Origin: Funneliformis mosseae
Taxonomy: Eukaryota; Glomeromycota; Glomeromycetes; Glomerales; Glomeraceae
Assembly: GCA_910592005.1 (NCBI GenBank)
Contig: CAJVPP010004126.1
Coordinates: forward strand, 1 to 10,059
Reading direction: 5' to 3'
Length of the DNA: 10,059 bases
The notes beneath the pieces were generated by a model. It was not told where the DNA came from and did not search any database. It saw nothing but the letters and a program-made list of their open reading frames with translations. Below are positions 1-8,670 of the stretch, in pieces. How positions within the stretch are numbered: position 1 is the stretch's first letter; every line of letters starts with the position of its first letter. Position numbers and translations under genes: made by a program.

Positions 1-193
1 AAATCTTTCAATTTGATTTGATTCGAGTTATATAAATTTTAAACTCGACTCAATTTAACTCGACTCGATTTTAACTCAATTTGATTTTGAAAAAAAATAA
101 AAAAAATGAAAAGATGGGGGGAAAAGAGCGAACGATTCGTTATCATTCTTCTTGAACAATTTTTTTTATCATTCAAGTCGAATAATTCAGATC

Positions 194-399
194 ATCATTC
201 AAGTCAAATGATTCATCATCGTTCTTCTTGAAAAATAAAAAAAATCATTCAAGTCGAACGATTCAGTCATCATTCTTCTTAAACAATAAAAGAAATCATT
301 CAAATCGAACGATTCAGTCATCGTTCTTCTTGAACAATAAAAGAAATCATTTAAATCGAATGATTCAGTCATCATTCTTCTTGAACGATAAAAGAAATC
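194..399. repeat. Minisatellite, 51-bp period, about four copies
   Basis: Successive units begin at 194, 244, 295, 346 and 397, giving spacings of 50, 51, 51 and 51 bp. Each unit begins ATCATTCAAGTCGAACGATT, with small variations, then carries a CATTCTTCTTGAACAATAAA segment. Shorter, broken copies lie at 130-193. Because 51 is a multiple of three, the array leaves an open frame on both strands (228-578 plus, 199-405 minus) that encodes a 17-residue repeat. I regard these frames as artefacts of the repeat. It is not a CRISPR array: there are no unique spacers. Confidence 0.9.
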
Positions 400-434
400 G
401 TTCAAGTCAACTCAAGTCAACTCAAGTCAACTCA
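400..434. repeat. 10-bp tandem repeat CTCAAGTCAA
   Basis: Three to four copies of CTCAAGTCAA follow directly on the last minisatellite unit and lead into the right inverted arm. The word is a variant of the AAGTCGAACG part of the 51-bp unit, so it probably arose by local slippage at the array edge. Confidence 0.8.
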
Positions 435-502
435 AATCAAGTTGAATTTAAATCGAGTCGAGTCAAATATTTAACTCGACTTGAATTTGGCTTGACTCGC
501 AA

Positions 503-597
503 ATCATCAAGTCAAAAAAACATAAACTCAACTCAATTTAAACTCGACTCAGCTTATCTGACTCGTGAGTTAACTTGACTCGTTTGGAACTCTAGTT
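503..597. repeat. Degenerate ACTCGACT-rich tail
   Basis: Scattered ACTCAACTC, ACTCGACTC, GACTCGTGAGT and GACTCG words continue the vocabulary of the inverted arms but without a fixed period. It ends near 597, where the sequence changes abruptly to CpG-free AT-rich DNA. This is the likely right margin of the repeat block. Confidence 0.55.
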
Positions 598-600
598 TTT

Positions 601-1275
601 TATGTAAACAATTTTCTTATCTGTATTTATTAGGTCAAGATTGACAAAGTTTTTTATAATAAACTGAACACAGACTTTTCATCTATTCTTAATTTAACAT
701 TAATATTATTAATAATACTAAAATTTAATATTAAATAATTTAATCTTAACATAATTATTTTTTATAAAACCAATTGAAGATTTTATTCTCTTTTATATCA
801 ATTATTGAATATATGCTTTAAAATACTTCTGTCTGCCTATTTTGCTTGTCACCACAGGACCAATTTAAAATCTCTTCAATTTTAAAATAAATTAAATATA
901 AAATTATAATTTTAGCCCCTATAGTTAATCTGTTATAAGCTTTTAAAGGTAACCAATAGTAGTTGTGTTTCTTTTGCTTACCACTGTATATATAGTTAAT
1001 ATAGTTGGTATATGATCGATGTATAATATAAAAAAAAATAAAAAAAGGTAAAGAGTTCAGAAATTCTTAAGGACTCATAGGGATATAGGAACAAGTAGTA
1101 AAAATGTCTTTTTAGAGTTTTAAAATTATCAAAGAAGATACTTCTAACATTTTTGTTAAGCTTTTTTTCATGTTCCTATAAAAATTTCATAAAGTCATAG
1201 GACCAAATTTTTTGATAAGTCATTAAGAATAACTTATAGTATTAGGGATTTTTATTTTATTAAGAGTCTATTCCA
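601..1275. other. AT-rich non-coding stretch upstream of the primase pseudogene
   Basis: No coding pattern is visible on either strand. It contains a CCAAT word at 953-957 and a TATATATA run at 987-994, about 290-330 bp before the first ATG of the primase. These could be promoter remnants but are expected often by chance in such AT-rich DNA. I count one CpG (near 1017) in 601-1260. The left boundary of the primase-bearing element should lie here, but I found no terminal repeat. Confidence 0.5.
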
Positions 1276-2800
1276 ATGCTTCTGATGTCTGCCCATTCTG
1301 AAATATCTTATTTAACTTCTTCTAGTGATAATATTCTTTTAAATGATACTTATTTATATGCAGATTATAAAATTCATATTTAGATGCTGTTCGTCTTATA
1401 TAGCTATCTTATTTGTATTGAGATCACTGATGTTTTTTCTAGTAAATACTATATTCTTCTGGTCTCTTTTTCCCTATTCATAAATCTTTTCTTTATTAGA
1501 GTAATACTAATAAATATATTTACTTTCCATTAATATTATTCTCAATTAATCTTTTTAATATCTATAATAATATTTATTTTTATTTTAAACTTTTTTGTTG
1601 GGGTATTATACCAAAACTCAGAATATACTTAGTTATCATATTCTAAAAAAAATACCATAATCTAATCTGAGCTTTCAGAGTTTTTTGACACTTTCACTCT
1701 GTACAAATAAGATTTTAAAGTCAAAGATATCAGCGAATGCTTATATAAAATTTATGATGATAGTATTAGATCAAGATATTTTCTTGATACAGACAATGAG
1801 AATGAAATAAAAGCCATACACTCAGATTACAAAGGCCATTTCTTACACAAATTTATTGATGATGATGAGCTACCCTAGCCTATTATAGATTTTGATTTGT
1901 CACAAAAAGTGCTTGATACTATTGAACCTAAACTAATACATAAAGAGGTACTAGATTCACTTATTCTTGCTTTTAAAAAAAATGTTTAGAGATATTTCAG
2001 AAGTGGGATCCTAAAACTATAGCCATTGCCAATAGTAGTAATATAAAAAAATGTCATACCATATTTTTACCTTCAATATGAGACTAAAAAATAATGCTCA
2101 AGTCACAATGTTCACTGAGTTTGTTCAAAAAAAATTTTAGCATCCCTTTAAAGAAATAGTATTATTAATAACTTAGCAAATAAATAATCATTCTCCTTGT
2201 GAATACTTAGAATGCCTAAGTTTAATGAAAAGATTAGCTCTCATATGCAAGTAAAAAAAGCAATATATCCAAAAAATGGAACTATCTTTGACTTCATAAT
2301 TTACCTGCCTAATGATAAGTCAGAAATTATTGATAGTCCTCTCTTAGTTATTCTGAAAATAGAAATAAAGGGATATTCTAGCATAAATAATGTTACTACT
2401 GATGCTGAATTCAAATTAATAGAGACATTACTTTAAGAAGCTAGCATCAAAGGATATAGTTTTTCATATTCATCTAAAAATTTTTCTAACAAATTTGCAT
2501 TATCACACATCTCTCCATCACATTGCTCAATATATGACTAAGAATATGATAATGATAATGCTTATATAATATAAAATAAAAAATTATACAGCTTTTTCTG
2601 CTACTGAGTAAACCAAGATAGACAACTTGGGTTCAAAAAGCCTTCAAAAAAACTTAATATTAAAGCTTCTAATACTCGTAAAACTAGAATGATCCAGAAT
2701 TTTTAAATTCTAACAATTAGTTTTATAAGATAATCTAATTGATATGTATGTATATGAATGGAAATTTTCTCGTAATAAAATTTATGATGCAATATAGGTA
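1276..2800 (+). pseudogene. AEP-type primase, N-terminal half of a split primase-helicase
   Basis: Frame 1 runs from ATG 1276 (or ATG 1285, giving MSAHSEISYL) to about 1980 without a frameshift, broken only by TAG/TAA at 1381, 1531, 1630, 1663, 1708 and 1876. The frame then shifts at A-runs near 1981, 2050 and 2130. Primase-like motifs follow in order: PIIDFD with two Asp codons at 1888 and 1894 (metal-binding DxD); SYH at 2054-2062 (SxH motif); and a segment at 2161-2211 reading IINN...SFSL..ILR, where families of this type have hhD then an Arg-rich NRSxRL element. The third acidic residue reads Asn (AAT 2167). A cysteine/histidine cluster at 2518-2604 (HC..., FCY) resembles the C-terminal zinc-binding region of such primases, with Tyr at two expected ligand positions. 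The match ends near 2800 at IYDAI-stop. It would have made RNA/DNA primers for element replication; this copy cannot. The family call is from motif pattern and memory. Confidence 0.6.
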
Positions 2801-3079
2801 TTATAATTAGTTCTTTAAGAGGCTTATAAGTGATAAGTGAAGCAATATTTATGGGTGATAAGCAAAAGGTTTAATTTGATAATTAGATTTAGAAGAATAT
2901 CGATAAATTAACAGTTTATTTAATAATTATAATAATATAGTATTACCTCAATCAACGCTCTGTACTATACAATTATATTAGAGGGATTAAACTAAATTAT
3001 TATATAAAACTATAAGTCAAATACACATTTAAGTTAAAAGGAATTGTTCTCTATTTATATAAAATGAAAAATATAAAGT

Positions 3080-3200
3080 TATCAAAAATATAAAAGAAAT
3101 AAATATAATAAATAAAATATATGAAATAAATAAAATATAACAAATATATGAGATAAATAAAATAAAATAAATAAAAGAAATATATTATATAAAAGAAATA
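3080..3200. repeat. AT-rich simple repeat (AAATAAAATA-type)
   Basis: Interleaved AAATAAATAAAATATA words with occasional G, strongly purine-biased on the plus strand. It is a decayed microsatellite, with no coding potential. Confidence 0.75.
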
Positions 3201-3210
3201 TGTGTTATAG

Positions 3211-3289
3211 ATGACATAGATGACATAGAAGATATATATGATTTCTTAGGAATCGATGTCATCTTTTAGATCATCATCATCTATGTCTT
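3211..3289. repeat. Imperfect inverted repeat around GATGACATAGATGA
   Basis: ATGACATAGATGA at 3211-3223 and TCATCTATGTCTT at 3277-3289 are complementary at 11 of 13 positions, and GATGTCATC at 3255-3263 can also pair with GATGACAT copies on the left. The left side is itself a tandem (GATGACATAGATGACATAGA). It could be a hairpin end of a small element or a folded microsatellite. Confidence 0.5.
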
Positions 3290-3318
3290 CTTTTGTATAA
3301 CAATAGGTAACAGTTAGA

Positions 3319-3354
3319 GGAAGGCCAGAAATAATGTTATTTTAATTTTTAGAA
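3319..3354. repeat. Left terminal inverted repeat of the DDE transposon
   Basis: GGAAGGCCAGAAATAATGTT and the bases after it match the reverse complement of 6345-6370 at 21 of 26 aligned positions (two single-base gaps). The TTTAAT...TAGAA words that follow are also shared to 3354. Differences include C/T changes, in keeping with the decay elsewhere. The exact outer tip is uncertain by a few bases. Confidence 0.55.
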
Positions 3355-3404
3355 TTTTGAATCCTCTTCTCTATCATTATTTCCATTTAAGGAAAATTAA
3401 AAAA

Positions 3405-3412
3405 TCACGTGA
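3405..3412. other. TCACGTGA palindrome
   Basis: This perfect 8-bp palindrome (E-box / CACGTG core) lies about 50 bp inside the left arm of the DDE transposon, one of the few CpG sites in this region. It could be a transcription-factor or transposase binding remnant. I cannot tell it from chance. Confidence 0.3.
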
Positions 3413-3436
3413 CAGCTTTTAAATTTGTTAAAAAAA

Positions 3437-3583
3437 AAATTTTAATAAAATAAACTTTTAAACTTTAGTAAGAAAAAAAAAATAAAACAGTAAAAAAAAT
3501 CTTAATTTAAATTTAATATGAAAATTTAATAAAAATAAACTTTTAAGCTTGATGAGAAAAAAAAAATAAACAGTAAAAAATAG
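3437..3583. repeat. Tandem duplication, about 85-bp period
   Basis: The segment AATAAACTTTTAA...AGAAAAAAAAAATAAA(AA)CAGTAAAAAA occurs at about 3437-3501 and again at 3521-3583, with TAAACTTTTAA starting at 3451 and 3536. Two copies only. It lies in the transposase 3' flank inside the left arm and may be a subterminal repeat of the element. Confidence 0.7.
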
Positions 3584-3829
3584 AACAATTAATTAAAATT
3601 GCTATATTATTTTTTTTTGATTATTAAAAAAAATAAAATAAAATATTATAATTAAAAATTATTAATATCAAATGTAAGATAACTTTGCTCCTATGGTTTT
3701 GCTATTGAGTTTTGCTATTGTAAACTCTTTGCTTTACTTTTACTTTTCTTTACTACCCTTTTCTGTTAATTCTGTAAATTATTATTTTCATTTTCCTTTG
3801 TATATATATCTTTTATATGACCACTGTGT

Positions 3830-6062
3830 TTATTTATTTTGTGATAAATTTTCAGATTTTTTATCATTAATTCTCACTTTTATTTTTTCTTTTGGATAAG
3901 TTATTTTAGTATGCTGCTACAAAAACACTTTTGATGGAAAATATTTAAAGCATTTTTAACATACAAGATTGTAATATAATTTGAAATTACACTAGAACAA
4001 TATTCATCATAGTCTGATAATTTCTTTTTAAAATATTTCAAAGTATGAATTAGATTTAGAAAATGACCATCAAGGTCTTGTATGACAGGTGATAAAAAAC
4101 CATTATTTCTGGACAAAAGATTATAAATTTTGGATGCACATGGTTACCTGTAGCAATTTCGATCTTCATACTTTCTTAAGTCAAGAGAATACTTATAAAT
4201 TTGGCTATATCTATCAATTCAATTCTATGATTCTTCGTTTATATTTAAAAAATCTAATCAATCATGCTTCTCAATATATGTGATAATAATTGGATGACCA
4301 TTGATATTATTGTACTTTCAAAGTTCACATAAACGCTTTCTGCATGTTTAAAATTACAACGTCTAAGATCTTTATTTATAATAGCAACTTTTCTATTAAC
4401 ACTTTCAAAATGTTTCTCATATATGAATACATTTAGTTCAATACTAGCCAATTTACTAGAAAGTGATGCTATCTTTTACTCTACTGGATTATAAGCAGAC
4501 TGCTCTAGTATGTGTGTTCAAACAGTAAGATAATCTAGGTCAAGTTTTTTAAAAAGCAATAAATATTTTGAAATATTGACAAGGAATTGTGAATTTTCAT
4601 CTAGACCACCATCTGTTAACAAATACCAAAAGGTTTTACAGAACCTTTATAATGCATAAATTTGTTAAAGACTTTTCTTTTGTGATTGATATAAGATCAA
4701 CTATATGTGTTTCACAGTTTGTATTCAAAAATACTTTAGATAGACAAAAATTCACATCTTTTTAGAGCGTAATAAAGTTATATCAGAAGGATCGATTATT
4801 AGATAGATAGATGGAATTAGCTTATACTTTAGAGCTTTAGAAAATCATGATCAGGACAGATACTGGTTTACTTGCTATTTGAATATCCTTAAATATTCTT
4901 TAACTGCAACTATACCAATAGAAACCTACAAAACTTTGAGAATTAAACATTTGAAATATAATATTAAAAAAAGGTTGCAAATAAGTACCTTTACTTTATT
5001 ATCTTGTGAAATTAATACACATCCCTAGAAAAAGTTAATGAGAATGATTTTATGCTTTTGACCAAAGTCAAACAGTAATGCTCATTTATATAACTACTCA
5101 TTTTATTTCTTTTAATAGCTGTTAAATAGATTTATATGAGGTGATGATATCTTAGGTCTCTTTTATTGCTAGATGTCTGAGTTGTATATAGTTTTGCAAT
5201 ATAAACTTCACTATATAGATATTGCAATTCTCCTCCATTTTCTCATGAAGGTATTTAACAATTTGTACTTTAATTGTTTCCTTTCGTCTTTTGTGATCTG
5301 TAGTATCAAACTCAATACTATTATGCATTTTATTTAAAAGTTTAGGATCATTCAACAAAAATAATGGATGATCTGATACATCATACATTTTAACAATATT
5401 CTCTTTTTCCAATTTTTCTTGTTTTTATTTCAAGCTTGTTATTAAGCTTCTGCATTACTCTTTAGTCTCTTGAGCTTTTTTTCTTCTAATATAACTGTAT
5501 CCTCAAGCTTTTTAATTTTTGAGGTAAATTGCGAACAAAGTTTCAATGATGTGGCAGCTTTTAGTAAGTTATTGTATCCATATAAATCAGCTTTATTTTT
5601 TTGAAGATTTTCATGCAACTGTTTTTATACTATTGCATTTTGTAAAAAAGTGGGTATGAGAAGATGTTTTAGAGATTCTAGAGGTTTATGTTCAGGTTTT
5701 AGAGGTTTTAAAGGTTCTGAAAGTAGCTTTAGAAGATTTTTTGTGAACTTTTGTTATAGAAAAAAATTTAAGGAAAAAGGAATAAATGTTTGTAATAATT
5801 TGAAAATATGGTTTCAGATAAAGTTTTTGTCTTTTATTTTTATTTTTTGCCAGCTATTTTAAGCTCATTCCTGAAGTTCTTTTTTACTTGATCTTTCATT
5901 ATTGATAATTATTATTTTATTGAATGCAAAAATATTAACAAACTCTTCATAAAGATTTCATGGTTTTGGATAATATAATTTTTGAAGTACTTCAGTTGTC
6001 TAAAGTATGTTTGTTTCATTATAAAATATTAATCCAATAAAAAGTAACTGCATAATTATCAT
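3830..6062 (-). pseudogene. Decayed DDE transposase with C-terminal C2H2-type zinc finger
   Basis: Reading right to left with frame changes: a candidate start at 6062 or 6053 (MQLLFIGLIFYNETNIL), a Lys-rich region, a Leu/Pro-rich low-complexity part (5740-5660), a Glu/Lys coiled coil (5640-5415), then an open 86-codon stretch (5412-5152) ending in a helical segment like a DNA-binding domain. Downstream are three acidic landmarks: SQDNKVKV (Asp codon 5003-5001), TDGGLDENSQF (Asp 4613-4611) and QSAYNPVE (Glu 4481-4479). The last two are in one frame with 43 residues between them, typical DDE spacing; YNPVE parallels the NPxE of Tc1/IS630-like enzymes. The C-terminus reads C-stop-K-C (3961-3950) then H (3913) and Tyr (3898) where the second His of a C2H2 finger would be, ending at TAA 3830. 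Many in-frame stops fall at expected Gln/Arg/Trp. I recall similar multicopy proteins from mycorrhizal fungi; the family name is unknown to me. Confidence 0.6.
5660..5740. repeat. Low-complexity TTTTAGAGG-type repeat inside the transposase gene
   Basis: Words such as TTTTAGAGATT, TAGAGGTTTA, TTTTAGAGGTTTTAAAGG and TTTAGAAGATTTT recur. On the minus strand they encode a Leu/Pro/Lys-rich tract (SEPLKPLKPEHKPLESLKHL) just before the coiled coil, probably a flexible linker. The plus-strand open frame here is a shadow. Confidence 0.5.
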
Positions 6063-6334
6063 TCACGTAAATTTCTACATTTTTCAGTTTTTTTCTATTT
6101 TTTAAGAAAAAAAAATTTCTATTTAAAAAAATTACTTTCTTATTTTTCTTATCAATAAAACATATATTTTATATTAATATTATTGATATTATAACACTAA
6201 ATTTTAAAATTGTATCACTTAATTAACTTAAAATGGAATATTTAATTTGTATCACATTATTTTGTTGCAGGATCCTCTAAAAAATCCTAAAATAGAAAAT
6301 TAATTTTATATCATATCATCTTATAGTAGCCCCT

Positions 6335-6370
6335 TTCTATTATTAAATGACATAATTTCTGATCCTTTCC
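6335..6370. repeat. Right terminal inverted repeat of the DDE transposon
   Basis: Plus strand AAATGACATAATTTCTGATC followed by CTTTCC ends at 6370. Its reverse complement matches the left arm at 3319-3343. Coding sequence of the interrupted helicase resumes within a few bases (TGT ATT CAA from 6376). Confidence 0.55.
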
Positions 6371-6372
6371 TT

Positions 6373-7725
6373 ACCTGTATTCAAATAACATTAAGATTAT
6401 GAGTGCTCAAAATAGAAGATATGAATAGTAGATTTTATTTTGATATAGCGCTAAAACTAGATCTTGTTAAATATAAAATTAACTTAATTAAGCTAGGTAG
6501 AAAAGAGGTGAAGTTAATTAATTTAATAGATCAGATGGTTACCAAAGGTCTAATCCTTTATTGCAATATCAATTTTCTTTCATATCTGTTAAATACTCCA
6601 GCTTATAATACAAAGTTCTTTAATCTTTTCATAGAATTTTTAGCTAAACCGGTAGCAGAGATAAATAAAGAAATTATAGAACTGATTCTCTGATATATAA
6701 AGAATATAATCTGTAATAGAAATAAAAGATTTGATAAATATATCTGAAACTGATAGGCATATTTAGTACAGAAATCAGAGAAGAAGTTCTGAACTATTTT
6801 AGTACTAAAATCTACATTATAATAGTATGAGAAAAATATCATCACTGATTTTATTGGTAATAAAATTTTGGAATGACATCTTCATTTTGCAACATTAGAT
6901 TTAAAAAAATTCTTAGACATTTCAATAGTGCCATTCAAACTCAAAAACTTATTGTTATAAATGAGATTAAAATGTCTAATAGAGAATGGCATAGATTTAA
7001 CAGGTATCTCAATTCACTTATCATAGAAGAAATAGTAGCCAAAGAACATAAGGGCCTTGAAACTATATGAATAAATAATTATGCTAGGTATATAGTTACA
7101 AGTAATCAGAATGCTTCACTCAAAATAAATATGAAAGATTTTCGTATAGTCTGTTTTGATATTTTAATATGCTGTAGAAATAATAGGCTATATTTTGACT
7201 GACTAAGGGAAATTCTAGATTATTCTGATACATTAGGAGTAGTAATATCATATCTTTTTAGTTGTAACTTAACAAATTGGAATACAGGAAAAATTCTTAC
7301 AACTAAAATAAAGATAAAAATGATACGAAAACAACTTTCTAATCCTATTCAATTTAGAATAATACGTATATAATAGGAAAAAGCTATTAACTAATAAGAT
7401 TATTAGAAAAAATTTTTCACTAATTAGTATTGATCAGATATATTTATAAGATAATAAAGTAAGAGTATATCAGTATATTTTCAATTACCCCAAAATTATA
7501 GCTAAACTTCATGAATCTGACCTAGGTAAAATGAAAAATTTTTCAATATATCTCAAACAACTTACTTGAAAATAGGATCACAGATATACCTATATTTAGT
7601 ATGTTAGAAATCATTTTCCTAAAAATAATTCTGCCTCAGTCAAAAAAGAACATACCTTCACTTAGTACTAAAAAAGATAAGAAAGAAAATAAACAGGACC
7701 ATATAACTTAAGAGCTTTTCAATTA
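6373..7725 (+). pseudogene. SF3 (D5-like) helicase, C-terminal half of the split primase-helicase
   Basis: Frame 1 resumes at about 6373 and reads LRL-stop-VLKIEDMNSRFYFD, a linker, then FNLFIEFLAKPVAEINKE (from about 6619), the usual entry into D5/P4-type helicase domains. Stops at 6691, 6745, 6751 and 6754 fall where Trp is expected. The Walker A region is 6805-6840 (KST L..YEKN): Lys codon 6832 is kept but the Gly-rich loop is lost. A one-base loss in an A-run near 6905 moves to frame 3. Walker B-like LIVINE with Glu at 6963, sensor Asn in IVTSN (7104) and Arg in DFRIVCFD (7143) follow, then SYLFSCNLTNW (7251-7280). Another A-run slip near 7317 returns to frame 1, with a winged-helix-like segment (7381-7530: NKIIRKNFSLISID, VYQYIF). 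The protein would have unwound DNA at the element's origin. The order and spacing agree with the DUF5906-type helicases as I know them. Confidence 0.65.
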
Positions 7726-7740
7726 TATGATAAAATAAGC

Positions 7741-8280
7741 CAAAACTCTAATCATTTCAACATTTAGGACATCTGAAACTTTAATATTTCTTCTGAACCA
7801 CTTGAACTAATAATTGATGAATCTGAGACTAGCAAGCTTCCTGATTCTTTTGAGCCTACCAGCAAAGTAGTGGATATGCTTTCAAAAGAAACAAATAAAA
7901 AGCACGATTCTTTTAAGCTTATCAATGAAATATTATCTATTATACTTCTATTCAGAGCTTAGCGAGAAGAACGTCTTAGAAAAAGAACAGTCAAACTTGA
8001 AGAGAATCCAAATATCTTTGTATCTATCACAAAAAAAAATGTGCTCAATTCTATTGCATTTTAGGATAGAATGAAAACTGATTTTCAGATGTGCAGTTAT
8101 ATAAAAGAGATAGAAGAAGATCCCAATGAATATATAGACATAATAATATGTAAAAGACTAATAGGAGAAGAGATTATTTGTTATTTTCTTAAGGAAGATA
8201 GAATCAAATTCTCATGGCTCAATACTGATAAGAAATGTTAAAAAAATGTAAACATACTTCAGGAGAATGATATACTTTGA
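7741..8280 (+). pseudogene. Unidentified decayed reading frame downstream of the helicase
   Basis: Frame 1 is open for long stretches, with stops only at 7765, 7774, 7960, 8062 and 8239 before a terminal TGA-TAA pair (8278-8283). An ATG at 7876 (MLSKETNKKHDSFKL) could start a separate small protein; otherwise this is the C-terminal tail of the helicase after a frameshift near 7720-7740. It is rich in Glu/Lys/Arg and helix-forming (EEDPNEYIDIIICKRLIGEE at about 8113-8172). I do not recognise a domain. Lone Cys residues (ICKR, IICYF) could be former Arg (CGT to TGT). Confidence 0.45.
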
Positions 8281-8283
8281 TAA

Positions 8284-8670
8284 AGTAAATAAGAAGCTAA
8301 ATATAAGAAAAATATTTGGTTAAGAGGGTTTTTATATTCTTTATACATAGGTGATATAAAATTTTAAATTATTATTATTTTTTCACATATATCTACCCAT
8401 AATGTTCAAATCAATGTAAAACATATTTAGTCAGAATAAGAATTATATTAATTTTCTATCCTTTAACTCTTTATTATTTTTTACTAATTATGAGTGGGGC
8501 TGTGTTTACAAAGTAAACTAATTATCAGAATAATTTTTTGAATTGAACTTTTTCTCATATAATATAATCTGAATATCACAGATTAATCTAACTATCACAT
8601 ATATTTTACATATCATACCATATCTACAATTATAACTAAGTTTATTATAGACTACCAACTTATCAATGAG
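8284..8670. other. AT-rich spacer between helicase tail and recombinase
   Basis: No coding pattern is visible beyond a short tail of frame 1 (to about 8365). A near-duplicate ACTAATTATGAG / ACTAATTATCAG lies near 8491 and 8518 on either side of a GC-richer word (GTGGGGCTGTG). It may hold the promoter of the recombinase gene; nothing decisive is seen. Confidence 0.45.

Larger units (their letters stand above)
20..502. repeat. Fold-back (inverted-repeat) element enclosing a minisatellite
   Basis: Two arms rich in ACTCGA/TCGAGT words lie in opposite orientation on either side of the 51-bp minisatellite. The best-matched core is 55-87 against the reverse complement of 434-466: 29 of 33 positions agree when aligned by hand. 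Weaker similarity continues outward to about 20 and 502. The two arms could pair with a loop of about 350 bp. No transposase is present, so it would be a non-autonomous, MITE-like or fold-back element if mobile. The outer ends and any target duplication are not clear, and the true left end may lie before the window. It is CpG-rich, unlike the stretch that follows. Confidence 0.6.
2801..3318. other. Unexplained non-coding insert between primase and DDE transposon
   Basis: The primase reading ends near 2800 and the DDE transposon's left arm starts at 3319, so these 520 bp belong to neither. It holds GTGATAAG words at 2829-2836 and 2854-2861, an AT-only simple repeat at about 3080-3200 and an imperfect hairpin at 3210-3290. 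No open frame and no inverted ends were found. It may be the remnant of an older insertion into the primase-helicase gene, or diverged flank of the DDE element. Confidence 0.4.
3319..6370 (-). mobile_element. DDE-type DNA transposon inserted into the primase-helicase gene
   Basis: It is about 3.05 kb, bounded by degenerate inverted arms (3319-3354 and 6335-6370) and containing one decayed transposase gene on the minus strand. The transposase starts about 270-300 bp inside the right arm and stops about 500 bp inside the left arm, a layout expected of a complete cut-and-paste element. The right arm abuts sequence (from about 6373) that continues the primase-helicase reading interrupted near 2800, so the element sits inside that gene. 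No convincing target-site duplication was seen. The superfamily is undetermined. Confidence 0.55.

Noticed and set aside
194..400. CRISPR-like array
   Set aside because: The whole 51-bp unit repeats; there are no unique spacers and the setting is eukaryotic transposon DNA.
199..578. Overlapping open frames on both strands with a 17-residue repeat
   Set aside because: They are created by the 51-bp minisatellite, whose length is a multiple of three; there is no domain and no gene context.
3693..3899. Plus-strand 68-residue hydrophobic frame resembling a membrane peptide
   Set aside because: It lies opposite the 3' flank and zinc-finger end of the minus-strand transposase, and T-rich DNA automatically encodes Phe/Leu/Tyr-rich peptides.
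4089..4283. Plus-strand 64-residue frame
   Set aside because: It is a shadow of the minus-strand transposase, whose reading (LSRNNGFLSP and neighbours) makes better sense across frames.
5650..5862. Plus-strand 70-residue Arg/Gly/Phe-rich frame
   Set aside because: It is antisense to the Leu/Pro-rich linker of the transposase and stems from the TTTTAGAGG low-complexity repeat.
2795..6380. Spliceosomal intron spanning the gap between primase and helicase
   Set aside because: A GT-like start exists at 2801, but 3.5 kb is far too long for a fungal intron of this kind and the content is a transposon.
6371..6385. Target-site duplication of the DDE transposon (TGTAT word near 3294 and 6376)
   Set aside because: Only about 8 of 11 bases agree and the left copy is not directly adjacent to the arm; too weak to call.
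6603..6845. Minus-strand 80-residue frame
   Set aside because: It is antisense to the helicase entry and Walker A region, which is clearly coding on the plus strand.
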